DNA from: Mucilaginibacter sp.
GTDB lineage: Bacteria > Bacteroidota > Bacteroidia > Sphingobacteriales > Sphingobacteriaceae
Reading direction: 5' to 3'
DNA length: 42,273 bases
Assembly (NCBI GenBank): GCA_028287975.1
Contig: JAQBOP010000390.1
Location: 1-42,273 of the forward strand
Positions within the stretch are counted from its first letter, which is position 1; the number at the start of each line of letters is the position of its first letter. The position numbers and the translations under genes are program-made. Under the pieces are notes generated by a model. That model was given only the letters and a program-made list of their open reading frames with translations, was not told the origin of the DNA and did no database searches. Of the stretch, positions 33,364-42,273 are shown piece after piece.

Positions 33364-34644
33364 ATGAGCTCCAAAAAAACGGAAAACCCAAACCCGCGTC
33401 GGGATTTTATAAAAAAATCAGCAATTGGCATAGCCGCCTTCACAATTGTACCACGTTACGTATTGGGTGGGACAGGCTTTACAGCCCCCAGCGATCAGCT
33501 TACCAAAGCCGTGGTTGGGGTTGGTGGTATGGGGCGTAATCATTTTGAGTACGAAGGTACCCGCGTTGTCGCCATTTGTGATGTTGACAAAAAACACCTG
33601 GAAGAGTGTGTACCGATGTTGGATAAAGGTGTTAAAACATTTGGCGATTACAGGGAGCTGCTGCTATTGCCCGAAGTGGATATTGTACATATTGCTACAC
33701 CACCACACTGGCACGGTATCATCAGTGTTGATGCAGCCAATGCAGGGAAGGATGTCTGGTGCGAAAAACCAATGACACACACCATAGGTGAGGGGAAGCG
33801 TGTAATGGAAGCAATGCAGCAACAGGGCCGGATATTCCGTATCAATACATGGTTTCGTTTTAAAGACGCTTTTTATGGGATGGGCACCACCGTGCAGCCG
33901 ATAAAAAAATTAGTTGATAGCGGTTTGCTGGGCTGGCCATTAAAAGTCACCGTAGGCAAGCATACCGGGTACGATTGGAAATTTTACTGGGTAGGGAAGG
34001 ATAATCTTGAACCACAACCAGTACCGCCGGAACTTGATTATGATACCTGGCTTGGCCCTGCGCAGTATAAGCCCTACAACGTCCACAGGGTGCATCAAAC
34101 GTTCCGCGGGTATTGGGATTATGATGGCGGCGGTTTGAGTGATATGGGACAGCATTATATTGACCCTGTTCAATATTTTTTAGGCAAGGATAATACCAGC
34201 CCTATTTCTGTAGAGGTGGATGCCCCGCAACAACATACTGACGCTGTAGGTACATGGCGAACAATTACTTATACTTATGCAGACGGTTGCCAGATCGTAC
34301 TGGATGGCGAAGGGAGAGATACTGATGTTCCATACATACAAGGGCCTAAGGGGAAATTATATCCCGGTTTTAAATCAGACATTCCGGACCTGGAACGTAA
34401 ACTGGCAGCATTCCCCGAACCTGCGCCGCAATTAACTAGTTTTACCGATGCCGTTAAAACAAGGCAAAAATTCGCGCTTAATGAAGCAAATGCTTTCCGT
34501 TCTTGCACAATTGTCAACATGGGGATGATTGCCTTAAAATTAGGCAGGTCTTTAAAATTTGACCCCGAGAAACTGGAATTTATAAATGACGATGCAGCAA
34601 ACAGGATGATCAATCCGGTAATGCGCGCACCTTTTAGTATTTAA
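33364..34644 (+). CDS. Exported Gfo/Idh/MocA family oxidoreductase with Tat signal
   Basis: This NAD(P)-dependent sugar oxidoreductase has 426 residues. The N-terminus has a Tat motif (RRDFIKKSAIG, residues about 13-23) and a hydrophobic run, so it is exported folded with its cofactor. The Rossmann region reads KAVVGVGGMGRNHFEYEG and VVAICDVDKKHLEECV; the catalytic-site EKP is at 134-136 (WCEKPMTHT). A second domain contains GYWDYDGGGLSDMGQHYIDP with the typical histidine. It is the first gene of a three-gene operon, 30 bases before the DUF1080 protein. It probably oxidises the 3-hydroxyl of a glycoside in the periplasm so that the DUF1080 protein can cleave it (inference from the 3-keto-glycoside pathway). 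Confidence 0.88.
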   Translation: MSSKKTENPNPRRDFIKKSAIGIAAFTIVPRYVLGGTGFTAPSDQLTKAVVGVGGMGRNHFEYEGTRVVAICDVDKKHLEECVPMLDKGVKTFGDYRELLLLPEVDIVHIATPPHWHGIISVDAANAGKDVWCEKPMTHTIGEGKRVMEAMQQQGRIFRINTWFRFKDAFYGMGTTVQPIKKLVDSGLLGWPLKVTVGKHTGYDWKFYWVGKDNLEPQPVPPELDYDTWLGPAQYKPYNVHRVHQTFRGYWDYDGGGLSDMGQHYIDPVQYFLGKDNTSPISVEVDAPQQHTDAVGTWRTITYTYADGCQIVLDGEGRDTDVPYIQGPKGKLYPGFKSDIPDLERKLAAFPEPAPQLTSFTDAVKTRQKFALNEANAFRSCTIVNMGMIALKLGRSLKFDPEKLEFINDDAANRMINPVMRAPFSI

Positions 34645-34674
34645 CAGCAGTTCAATTAATATTTCAACATTATT

Positions 34675-37600
34675 ATGATGGTAAAAAAAATATACCTTAT
34701 CGCTTTAGCTGTTGTCTTGCTCCAAAACATGGTTCAGGCGCAGACTACTAAAGACACCAAAATTGCCGCTATACTTGCGCAGATGCCGGCAAATAATGCC
34801 GGGTTTTTTAATAATAATGCAAGCAATGTAGCAAGTCTGGGTGAGGACGGCTACGCGACATTGATAGAAGGCCTTACCGCGCCGGGTAAAGGTAATAATG
34901 CTTCCATTGAATATACTGTTGGCGGTTTTACCGCTTATGTATCACAAACAGGCAAGGAAGATCTGCGTAAAATGAGCGTTAACGCTTATATTAAGGCATT
35001 ACAAAAGCTAACCGATAAACAAAACAAGTCGTTTATCATCAGCCAGTTCGATATTATCGGCAAGGAAGATGCTATCGCGTGTCTACAACCTTATTTAACT
35101 GATAATGAACTTGCTGATCCTGCCGCACGCGCATTGGTCAAGATCAATACACCGGCATCAAAAGCGGCGTTATTAAATGCTTTGCGTAAAGCAAATGGCG
35201 CTGCTAAACTTTTTATTATTGAAGCATTAGGCGATAGTCGCTTTAAAAATGCCGCGGCACCAATTAATACTTTGGCTGCGGGCCATGATGCATCAGTTAC
35301 TAAAGTCGCGTTATATGCGTTGGCTTATATTGCCGCTCCATCGTCAGAGCCGGTAATGGCTGCTGCTGCTCAAAAGAGCGGCTATAAATATGAAAGTACC
35401 AATGCAACCAAATCCTACCTTATCTACGCCGAACAATTGGCAAAAACTGGCAACCCTTTGTTAGCTAAAAAAATTGCTAACAACCTGGCGGCAAAAACAG
35501 CAATTCCTGTAAATGTTCGCGCGAATGCTTTGCAATTACTGGTTAAAACAACCCCATACCCACAACAGTTGCTATTAAATGCCACCGGCGACGCGGACCC
35601 GAAATATCGCGCTGCCGCGCTTAAATTAGCACTTCCATATCTTACGCTTGCAAATACAGGTCTATGGGTTAAAAAGTTGATCAGCTCAAATGATCAGGTA
35701 AAAGTCGATATCTTATATATGTTCAGTCAAAGCACGGCCAAAAGCGCGCTGCCTGCTATCCTTGACCTTGCCAAGAGTAAAGACCCTAAAGTTAAACAGG
35801 CTGCAATCAATGCTGCTGTTAATATCGGACAGGAACAAGTATTAGGCAGTTTCATTAAATTGATGGATCAAGGCGATTCAGATGACATAGATGCTATCAC
35901 GGAAGCGATATCCCACATGAAAGGCGCTACAGTCGCAACACAAGTCGCCGCTGCTATACCGGCTGCCAAACAAAGTGTACAAGTTGCGTTGATAGGTATC
36001 CTTGATACACGCGCTGCAAATTCACAGATCAATACTATTTTCGATCAGCTTAAAAGTAAAAATCCAAGAACCAGCCATGCTGCCTATGCAGCCCTTGCCC
36101 ACGTATCAGTTAAAGAAAATGCACCTCAATTATTCACGCTCCTTAATGAAACTAATGGATTGGATGAAGAAGCTGTACAAGATGCTATCATCGCTGCCTT
36201 AAGCGGCAAGGGTGATCACACGCAAGAGGTTGATCTTACATTGCAACAAATGGCTTCGGCTCCTCAAAATAAGAAACTACTGTTTTATAAAATTCTCGGC
36301 AGCCTTGGCGGTGAGAAAGCCCTAAAAGTGGTAACTGCAGGTTATGATAGTAATGATGCGGAAACTCAAAAAGCTGCATTAGCTGCGTTAGCTGCCTGGC
36401 CTAATGCCGGCGCTGCTGCAGAGTTAATAAAGATAGCACGTGAAACCAAGGACCCGGCTGCTCAAAGCAGTGCTCTTTACGGTTATTTACGCTTGACTGA
36501 ACAAGGCGCAAATCCTGCGGAACAACAATTATTGCTACTACGTAATGCAATAGCCGTAGCGCAAACGCCTGAACAGAAAAAGCAGATACTGAAAGACATG
36601 GCTCAAGTTAAATGTTTTAACACGATTGTTTTTGCCGGCAAATACCTTGATGATCCTGATTTGCAACAACAAGCTGCGCGTACGGTAATGAATGTTACAC
36701 TCGATAGTACGTATGAAGGCGATATCATAAAAACGTTGCTAAACAAAACTATCCAGGTTATTACCGGCAGGGATAGCGGCAAACAAAAAGAGGCCATGCG
36801 CAAGTATATCGCTGATATGAAACCGGGTGAGGGCTTTGTTTCTTTATTTAACGGAACGGATCTTACCGGTTGGAAAGGTTTGGTAGCCGACCCGATCAAA
36901 CGCGCAGCCATGGACGCTAAAACGCTTGCAGCCGGACAGCAAAAAGCTGACGCCGAGGCAAAAGTGGATTGGAAACCGGTCAACGGTGAGCTATTGTTTG
37001 AAGGCAAAGGCTTCCAGAACCTATGCACCGTGAAAAAATACGGCGACTTTGAAATGTATGTCGATTGGAAAATTATTGACGACCATAAAGGCGAGGGTGA
37101 TGCCGGTATTTATCTGCGTGGTTCGCCGCAGGTACAGATCTGGGATACATCACGCAGAAATGCGGGCGCGCAGGTAGGTTCGGGCGGTTTGTATAACAAC
37201 CAGGTAAACGAAAGTAAGCCATTAAAAGTCGCTGACAATAAGTTAGACGAATGGAACACCTTCCACATCATCATGAAAGGCGACAGGGTTACCGTTTACC
37301 TGAATGGCCAACTGGTAACTGACAATATAATACTTGAAAACTATTGGAATAGAAAGATCCCGATCTTTGCGGAAGAACAAATAGAATTGCAGGCTCATGG
37401 TTCGCCTGTGGCTTATCGTGATATCTACGTAAAGGAACTGCCAGCCGTAAAACCTTTCGAATTGAGCGATCAAGAAAAGAAAGAAGGCTTTAAAGTGCTG
37501 TTTGACGGCACAAACATGTTTAACTGGACAGGTAATACGGTTGATTATACCATTGATAGCGGCAACATTGCCATACATCCAAGGCCCGGAAAAGGATCGG

Positions 37601-38076
37601 GCGGTAACTTATATACTAAGGAAGAGTTTAGTGACTTTGAATACCGTTTTGAGTTTAAGTTAACCCATGGCGCAAACAACGGCTTAGGTATCAGGGCGCC
37701 GCTTGAAGGTGATGCCGCCTATGTTGGTATGGAATTGCAGATATTGGATAATGAAGACCCCATGTACAAAGATCTGCATGTCTATCAATATCATGGTTCT
37801 ATTTATGGTACCATTCCGGCCAAAAGGGGTTACCTGAAACCTGTTGGCGAATGGAATTATGAAGATGTAGTTGTTAAAGGCCCTAAAATAAAAGTGATTT
37901 TAAATGGTACTACGATATTAGATGCCGATATTACCGAAGCACGTAAAAATGGCGCTGCCGACGGCAAACCACACCCGGGATTGCAACGCGATAGCGGCCA
38001 TATAGGTTTTCTGGGGCACGGTGACGTAGTATATTTCAAAAATATCAGGGTGAAAGATCTAAGTGAGAAAAAATAA
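34675..38076 (+). CDS. Exported HEAT-repeat protein with two DUF1080 (3-keto-disaccharide hydrolase) domains
   Basis: This 1133-residue protein has a signal peptide (MMVKKIYLIALAVVLLQNMVQAQ region). Residues about 90-700 are alanine-rich helical HEAT-like repeats (examples: AAPINTLAAGHDASVTKVAL, DPKVKQAAINAAVNIGQEQ). Two DUF1080/3-keto-disaccharide-hydrolase domains of concanavalin-like fold follow: the first from about 717 (GFVSLFNGTDLTGWKG) and the second from about 935 (GFKVLFDGTNMFNWTG). Each has the hallmark DGT/NGT-W start and a GDAGIYLRG or NNGLGIRAP-type strand. DUF1080 members include enzymes that cleave 3-keto-glycosides. The tandem arrangement behind a HEAT scaffold is long for the family. 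It sits between two oxidoreductase genes, consistent with an oxidise-then-cleave pathway. Confidence 0.88.
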   Translation: MMVKKIYLIALAVVLLQNMVQAQTTKDTKIAAILAQMPANNAGFFNNNASNVASLGEDGYATLIEGLTAPGKGNNASIEYTVGGFTAYVSQTGKEDLRKMSVNAYIKALQKLTDKQNKSFIISQFDIIGKEDAIACLQPYLTDNELADPAARALVKINTPASKAALLNALRKANGAAKLFIIEALGDSRFKNAAAPINTLAAGHDASVTKVALYALAYIAAPSSEPVMAAAAQKSGYKYESTNATKSYLIYAEQLAKTGNPLLAKKIANNLAAKTAIPVNVRANALQLLVKTTPYPQQLLLNATGDADPKYRAAALKLALPYLTLANTGLWVKKLISSNDQVKVDILYMFSQSTAKSALPAILDLAKSKDPKVKQAAINAAVNIGQEQVLGSFIKLMDQGDSDDIDAITEAISHMKGATVATQVAAAIPAAKQSVQVALIGILDTRAANSQINTIFDQLKSKNPRTSHAAYAALAHVSVKENAPQLFTLLNETNGLDEEAVQDAIIAALSGKGDHTQEVDLTLQQMASAPQNKKLLFYKILGSLGGEKALKVVTAGYDSNDAETQKAALAALAAWPNAGAAAELIKIARETKDPAAQSSALYGYLRLTEQGANPAEQQLLLLRNAIAVAQTPEQKKQILKDMAQVKCFNTIVFAGKYLDDPDLQQQAARTVMNVTLDSTYEGDIIKTLLNKTIQVITGRDSGKQKEAMRKYIADMKPGEGFVSLFNGTDLTGWKGLVADPIKRAAMDAKTLAAGQQKADAEAKVDWKPVNGELLFEGKGFQNLCTVKKYGDFEMYVDWKIIDDHKGEGDAGIYLRGSPQVQIWDTSRRNAGAQVGSGGLYNNQVNESKPLKVADNKLDEWNTFHIIMKGDRVTVYLNGQLVTDNIILENYWNRKIPIFAEEQIELQAHGSPVAYRDIYVKELPAVKPFELSDQEKKEGFKVLFDGTNMFNWTGNTVDYTIDSGNIAIHPRPGKGSGGNLYTKEEFSDFEYRFEFKLTHGANNGLGIRAPLEGDAAYVGMELQILDNEDPMYKDLHVYQYHGSIYGTIPAKRGYLKPVGEWNYEDVVVKGPKIKVILNGTTILDADITEARKNGAADGKPHPGLQRDSGHIGFLGHGDVVYFKNIRVKDLSEKK

Positions 38077-38088
38077 CGGGAAAGAAAG

Positions 38089-39165
38089 ATGTCTGAAAAA
38101 AATATACTGGTATTAGTGGTTGGATGTGGCAATATGGGGGCTTCACATGCAACGGCTTACCATAACCTGGATGGATTTGAGATCTGCGGATTGGTATCTA
38201 CAGGAAATAGCAAGGTTATGCTCAATGAAAAGTTAGGTGGTGGCTATCCTTTGTTTAATGATTATTACGAAGCATTAGAAGCGACAAAGCCTGATGCTGT
38301 TTGTATCTCCACCTATCCTGATACACATGAAGAATTTGCCGTTAAAGCTTTTGAAAACAATTGCCATGTATTTATAGAAAAACCACTTGCTGATACTGTC
38401 GAAGGGGCCATCCGCGTAGCTAAAGCAGCCGAAAACGCAGGTAAGAAACTGGTGGTTGGCTATATATTACGTTATCATCCGTCGTGGGAAAAGTTTATTG
38501 AGATCTCCAGGCAAATGGGTAAGCCGCTGGTTATGCGGATGAACCTCAATCAGCAAAGCCATGGCCCTAAATGGACCGTGCACCGCAACTTAATGAACAG
38601 CCTGAGCCCGATAGTTGATTGCGCGGTGCATTATATTGACGTAATGTGCCAGATGACCCGCTCAAAACCGTTACAGGTAAGCGCGATAGGCGCAAGGCTT
38701 ACCGATGATATACCCGAATGGAATTATAATTACGGGCAATTGCAGATCCGTTTTGAAGATGGCTCGATAGGTTGGTATGAAGCAGGGTGGGGGCCGATGG
38801 TGAGCGAAACAGCCTTTTTTATAAAAGATGTTTTCGGGCCGAAAGGTGCAGTGTCAATAGTTGCCAAAGAAGCAACTAAGGAAGGCAAATCTGATTTGAT
38901 AGACGCGCATACAAAAACCGAATCGTTAAAAGTACATTATGCAGACCTGGATAAAAACGATGAGTTTGTTAAAGCAGACGAATGGATCGATCTGCGTGAT
39001 GAACCCAACCACCAGGAACTCTGTAACCGCGAGCAGCGCTTTTTCCTTAAAGCTATCCGCGAAGACCTTAATTTGGATGATCCCACGGCAGACGCAATTA
39101 ACAGCCTGCGGATAGCATTTGCCTGTGATGAATCGGTAAAGACAGGAAAGGTTGTGGTATTATAG
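38089..39165 (+). CDS. Gfo/Idh/MocA family oxidoreductase (cytoplasmic)
   Basis: This 358-residue oxidoreductase has no signal peptide. The Rossmann fold begins ILVLVVGCGNMGASHATAYH and continues with FEICGLVSTG. The catalytic EKP motif is at 97-99 (VFIEKPLAD), and YILRYHPSWEKFIEI, SPIVDCAVHYIDVMCQ and DGSIGWYEAGWGPM follow in the C-terminal domain. It starts 12 bases after the DUF1080 gene and ends the operon before the terminator at 39216. As the cytoplasmic partner of the exported oxidoreductase it may reduce the 3-keto sugar after uptake, regenerating the normal sugar (inference). Substrate and cofactor preference are unknown. Confidence 0.9.
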   Translation: MSEKNILVLVVGCGNMGASHATAYHNLDGFEICGLVSTGNSKVMLNEKLGGGYPLFNDYYEALEATKPDAVCISTYPDTHEEFAVKAFENNCHVFIEKPLADTVEGAIRVAKAAENAGKKLVVGYILRYHPSWEKFIEISRQMGKPLVMRMNLNQQSHGPKWTVHRNLMNSLSPIVDCAVHYIDVMCQMTRSKPLQVSAIGARLTDDIPEWNYNYGQLQIRFEDGSIGWYEAGWGPMVSETAFFIKDVFGPKGAVSIVAKEATKEGKSDLIDAHTKTESLKVHYADLDKNDEFVKADEWIDLRDEPNHQELCNREQRFFLKAIREDLNLDDPTADAINSLRIAFACDESVKTGKVVVL

Positions 39166-39215
39166 GCTAATTGTCGTGACTTTAAATATAACATTGGCCA
39201 TAGGCTGAAAAAAAG

Positions 39216-39245
39216 AGCCGCCTCATAATTACCTATGAGACGGCT
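39216..39245. terminator. Strong bidirectional terminator between convergent genes
   Basis: A 12-bp stem with one mismatch, AGCCGCCTCATA (39216-39227) and TATGAGACGGCT (39234-39245), loop ATTACC. T-runs flank it on both strands (TTTTT at 39245-39249 on plus; seven A just before the stem, giving U on minus). It serves the oxidoreductase operon and the phospho-sugar mutase gene. Confidence 0.9.
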
Positions 39246-39260
39246 TTTTATTTAGATAGG

Positions 39261-40997
39261 TTAAACCCCCAGGTCTTTGATAATGGAATCTATTTTTTGT
39301 TCCAGTTGCAGATCTGTTTCTTTGTACTTTTCTATACTGCTTAATTTACCATTCACACTGCAATAAAATTTAATTTTAGGTTCGGTGCCAGATGGACGCG
39401 CAGAAATAATGCTGCCATCTTCGGTAATAAATTGTAATACATCTGATTGTGGCAAATCAATTGCTTTGGTGATATTGGCGGTCAGATCGGTTTCCATACG
39501 TCGCTCGTAATCCTTCAGCGTAACCACCTTTGAGCCGCCCAATGTTGCAGGCGGGTTGGTACGGAATTGCTCCATCATGGCTTTAATATCTTCAGCCCCT
39601 GTTTTACCTTTTTTAGTGATCGAGATCAGTTTTTCTTTAAAGAAACCGTATTTAACGTACGTTTCAAGCAAAGCCTCAAACAAACTGCTGCCCTGATCTT
39701 TGTAGTAAGCAGTCATTTCTGCAATAAACGCACTTGATACAACGGCATCTTTATCGCGCACCAGCTCACCTATCAGGTAACCATAGCTTTCTTCGCCGCC
39801 GCCTATAAAGGTTTCTTTGCCTTCCAGCTGGGTCATCAGCTCACCGATATATTTAAAGCCGGTTAAGGTATTGAAACATTTTACATTTTTTGCCGCAGCA
39901 ATCTTATCGATCAGGTTTGAGGTTACAATAGTTTTTACAATGTACTCTTTACCTGTTAATTTGCCCGCTTCTTCCCATGCGCTTAACAGGTAATTGATCA
40001 GCATACTGCCGGTTTGGTTACCATTAAGCAATATAAATTCGTTATCGGTGTTTTTTACGGCAATGCCCACGCGGTCAGCGTCAGGGTCGGTAGCCAGCAC
40101 CAGGTCGGCATCCACCTCCGCAGCTTTTTTCAAAGCAAGCGTTAAAGCTTCTTTCTCTTCGGGGTTTGGATAAACAACGGTTGGGAAATTACCATCCGGT
40201 GTGGTTTGCTCGTCAACCAGGATCACATTTTCAAAACCGAACATCTCTAAGGCTTTTGGCACCAAAGTAATACCCGTACCGTGTATTGGCGAATAAACGA
40301 TCTTCAGGTCTTTCTGATGTTTGATAGCCTCTGTAGATACTGACAAAGCGGTGATCTGCTTCAAATACGACTGGTCGATCTCATCGCCAATCAGTTCGAT
40401 GTTTTTTTCAACCGGCTCAAATTTAACCTCATCAATACTTTTAATCGTAGCCACTTCGTCCATCACCGCTGTATCTTCAGGGTGTACAAACTGGCCGCCG
40501 TCGGCACCGTATGCTTTATAGCCGTTGTATTCTTTTGGGTTATGCGATGCGGTAACCATTACACCGCTTTTGCAACCTAACTGGCGAATAGCAAATGACA
40601 ATTCGGGTGTGGGCCTAAGCTCTTTAAAGAAATAAACATGAATGCCATTGGCCGAAAACACTTCGGCAGTAATGCGGGCAAACAGGTCGGAGTTGTTACG
40701 GCTGTCGTGCGCAATAGCCACGCTGACTTTTTCGCCCGGATATTTCTTTTTAAGGTGATTGGCCAGGCCCTGTGTGGCAGTACCGATAGTATATTTATTG
40801 ACACGATTGGAACCGGGCCCCATGATACCGCGCAAACCGCCTGTACCAAATTCAAGATCGCGGTAAAAAGCGTCCGTCAGCTCGGTGTAAGCACTATCAT
40901 CAAGCTGTTTCTGAATTTGTTGTTTTACATCCGTATCATAGCTTCCCTGAAGCCATACGTTTACTTTCTGGAGGATTATTGGATCTAATGACTGCAT
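39261..40997 (-). CDS. Phospho-sugar mutase (phosphoglucomutase/phosphomannomutase type)
   Basis: This cytoplasmic alpha-D-phosphohexomutase has 578 residues, the usual length of the Bacteroidota/Firmicutes PGM-PMM form. It interconverts hexose-1- and hexose-6-phosphates. The phosphoserine loop TASHNP has S151 as the phosphorylated residue. The metal loop DPDADR holds D304, D306 and D308. The sugar-specificity loop reads GGGEESYG near 395-405, as in glucose-type enzymes, and the phosphate-binding loop reads RPSGTEPKIKFY near the C-terminus. The N-terminus has FGTGGLRGIMG. ATG 40997 is preceded by an AT-rich gap. Confidence 0.95.
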   Translation of the reverse strand: MQSLDPIILQKVNVWLQGSYDTDVKQQIQKQLDDSAYTELTDAFYRDLEFGTGGLRGIMGPGSNRVNKYTIGTATQGLANHLKKKYPGEKVSVAIAHDSRNNSDLFARITAEVFSANGIHVYFFKELRPTPELSFAIRQLGCKSGVMVTASHNPKEYNGYKAYGADGGQFVHPEDTAVMDEVATIKSIDEVKFEPVEKNIELIGDEIDQSYLKQITALSVSTEAIKHQKDLKIVYSPIHGTGITLVPKALEMFGFENVILVDEQTTPDGNFPTVVYPNPEEKEALTLALKKAAEVDADLVLATDPDADRVGIAVKNTDNEFILLNGNQTGSMLINYLLSAWEEAGKLTGKEYIVKTIVTSNLIDKIAAAKNVKCFNTLTGFKYIGELMTQLEGKETFIGGGEESYGYLIGELVRDKDAVVSSAFIAEMTAYYKDQGSSLFEALLETYVKYGFFKEKLISITKKGKTGAEDIKAMMEQFRTNPPATLGGSKVVTLKDYERRMETDLTANITKAIDLPQSDVLQFITEDGSIISARPSGTEPKIKFYCSVNGKLSSIEKYKETDLQLEQKIDSIIKDLGV

Positions 40998-41094
40998 ATT
41001 TAAAAGTGGAAATATTACTGCGGAAATTACAAACTATTGTCTGAATTGTTGTGATAAATAAAATATTTGCAATTATAAACATAACCACTCATAT

Positions 41095-41110
41095 ACGTCA
41101 GCAATGACGT
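41095..41110. promoter_or_regulatory. Dyad ACGTCA-GCAA-TGACGT between divergent genes
   Basis: The 281-base gap 40998-41278 between the mutase gene (minus) and the hydrolase gene (plus) holds no gene. It contains a perfect 6-bp inverted repeat with a 4-base centre at 41095-41110. Its position, about 100 bases from the mutase start, suits a transcription-factor site. No full TTG-N19-TAnnTTTG promoter was seen in either direction. Confidence 0.4.
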
Positions 41111-41278
41111 GGTGAATAGAGGATAGGTATACAGAAGCGTATTGCGACGATAACCCGCTACAGGCGCAAATATCATTTTCGCATCAGTGAAAATTTCGAT
41201 ATTTTTATAACTTAGTGAAATTAAACCATTACCAAAAGCCTAAACGCTTACGTTAACCGTTCTGTACCTCGTCATTGT

Positions 41279-42273
41279 ATGCATAAACAGTTTTACAATT
41301 TTGTCAACTTTCTTTTGGGCCTTACCGCTTTTTGCGCGTTGCTAAATAGTTTGCTGCTAATCTGGCACCCGCTGATAGTGCAAGCCGGCGAATTTACTAC
41401 CTGGTTTGTTGTTACATCCTTAATATCATTAACAACTACTATTTTCCTGCTTCGATATTATTACTATAAGCGCTTTATGCTTGTGTTTGCGGGTGCAATA
41501 ATTTCAGTTCTGGCGCATATAGGCTCTTCCCTGGTAGTTATTATCATATTGGTAAACAGAGAATTAATAGCATATTACATGCCTTCACAAATTATTTACC
41601 TGGGGGTAACTATATTATATACTATTAGCCTGTCGTTTTCGGTTGCAGGGAAACGGTTTTGGTTAAAACTTGCCGGCTTATGTGGGCTGTTAATTGGTCT
41701 TCCGGTAATGTTTATACTGATATATGGGCAGCCTCCGGCTCAATATATCCAACTTTATACAATGGTACGCTGGTTAGCGGTTGCGGCGAGTTTTACGCCG
41801 GTATTGTTTATCATGAACTTTATTGACGAACTGAAAAAACCGGACATCATCAAAACTCCACGAGAAATGGCAGATATTAGCCTGGTGATTTTAGGAGTAG
41901 TAATGTTACTATTTGTGGGATACGCCGGGATTGGAATAAAAACAACCATAAATTGGGGGAACCGAAATTTTGAAAGTGCAGAAAAACTATATCATTTAAT
42001 GGAAGGCAGAACTTTTGTAAATAACAAAGGCGACACCTTGTTTTATAGATTACTGAAACCATTAAACTACGATCCGCATAAAAAATACCCGCTGGTGGTA
42101 AGCCTGCCTTATGGCGGGCAACCGGGCACTGATAAAATAAGACAGACCGAAGGCGCCGTGGCTGCCGAGCTACTCGCGACCGACGAAAACAGGAAAAAGT
42201 ATCCCGCGTTTATTTTAGTGCCTAACTGCCCGGTGGGATCGGGTTGGGGAGGTGTACCTAATTATCCGTCAGT
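41279..42273 (+). CDS. Membrane-anchored alpha/beta hydrolase, N-terminal part (3' end outside window)
   Basis: The frame starts at ATG 41279 and remains open to the last base, giving 331 residues. Residues about 8-220 hold six or seven hydrophobic segments (for example FVVTSLISLTTTIFLL and ISLVILGVVMLLFVGYAGIG). From about 235 a soluble domain begins: FYRLLKPLNYDPHKKYPLVV, a SLPYGGQPGTD loop and AFILVPNCPVGSGWGG. This resembles the start of PHB-depolymerase/predicted-peptidase type alpha/beta hydrolases, where a G-G oxyanion loop follows the second strand. The catalytic serine, aspartate and histidine would lie beyond the window. A multi-helix membrane domain fused in front is unusual. The first 200 residues match no family I recognise. 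Confidence 0.75.
   Translation, partial: MHKQFYNFVNFLLGLTAFCALLNSLLLIWHPLIVQAGEFTTWFVVTSLISLTTTIFLLRYYYYKRFMLVFAGAIISVLAHIGSSLVVIIILVNRELIAYYMPSQIIYLGVTILYTISLSFSVAGKRFWLKLAGLCGLLIGLPVMFILIYGQPPAQYIQLYTMVRWLAVAASFTPVLFIMNFIDELKKPDIIKTPREMADISLVILGVVMLLFVGYAGIGIKTTINWGNRNFESAEKLYHLMEGRTFVNNKGDTLFYRLLKPLNYDPHKKYPLVVSLPYGGQPGTDKIRQTEGAVAAELLATDENRKKYPAFILVPNCPVGSGWGGVPNYPS

Noticed and set aside
36603-37028. 141-aa minus-strand frame inside the HEAT/DUF1080 gene
   Set aside because: It is the antisense shadow of a well-supported coding region and shows no family motifs.

Overview
The window looks like chromosomal DNA of a Bacteroidota, most likely a Sphingobacteriaceae of the Mucilaginibacter/Pedobacter kind (inference). 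Supporting signs are a SusC/SusD pair governed by an ECF sigma factor and a FecR anti-sigma factor, promoters of the TTG-N19-TAnnTTTG type, many secreted sugar enzymes (GH106, GH130, DUF1080, sorbosone-dehydrogenase-like), a TIGR02757 protein and a long MG2/plug-domain protein. No rRNA, tRNA, CRISPR array or transposase was seen.

Layout. 1-3043 (+): 3' end of proS, a trans-sulfuration enzyme, a TIGR02757 protein and a DUF5655-like protein. This stretch carries four copies of a G-rich palindromic repeat arranged as two inverted pairs; two copies supply codons at gene ends. 3132-6683 (+): large secreted MG2/plug protein. 6976-9528 (-): three-gene AT-rich operon (DUF4747-like protein, four-helix membrane protein, NdpA/YejK-type nucleoid-associated protein), inserted before mnmE (9672-11033, +). 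The G+C content changes abruptly inside the ndpA-like gene, so the N-terminal half of that gene and the two upstream genes look like imported DNA joined to a resident 3' half. 11122-18216 (-): sugar block with a GH106-type enzyme, an arabinose/fucose-isomerase-family protein and two tandem glucose/sorbosone dehydrogenases. 18385-19084 (+): overlapping pair made of a small soluble protein and a two-helix membrane protein. 19097-22326 (-): MFS exporter, a divergent GAPDH and a GlxA-type regulator whose gene overlaps the GAPDH gene.

22521-31706: a polysaccharide-utilisation locus made of an ECF sigma factor (+) and, divergently, FecR, SusC, SusD, a LamG lipoprotein and a GH130 enzyme (all -). 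The GH130 gene suggests a beta-mannoside substrate. A plus-strand terminator lies between fecR and susC, where no plus-strand gene ends, and points to an antisense small RNA over the susC leader. 31879-32945 (+): orphan receiver-domain protein and a small membrane protein. 33364-39165 (+): three-gene operon with two Gfo/Idh/MocA oxidoreductases around a HEAT plus double-DUF1080 protein, fitting an oxidise-then-cleave (3-keto-glycoside) route. Two near-identical dyads with a central CG lie in its 418-base upstream gap. 39261-40997 (-): phospho-sugar mutase, convergent with the operon across a strong bidirectional terminator. 41279-end (+): start of a membrane-anchored alpha/beta hydrolase cut by the window edge.

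The best candidates for something undescribed are the mosaic DUF4747/membrane/NdpA operon and, second, the predicted antisense RNA at susC. All calls come from reading the sequence; no database search was run.
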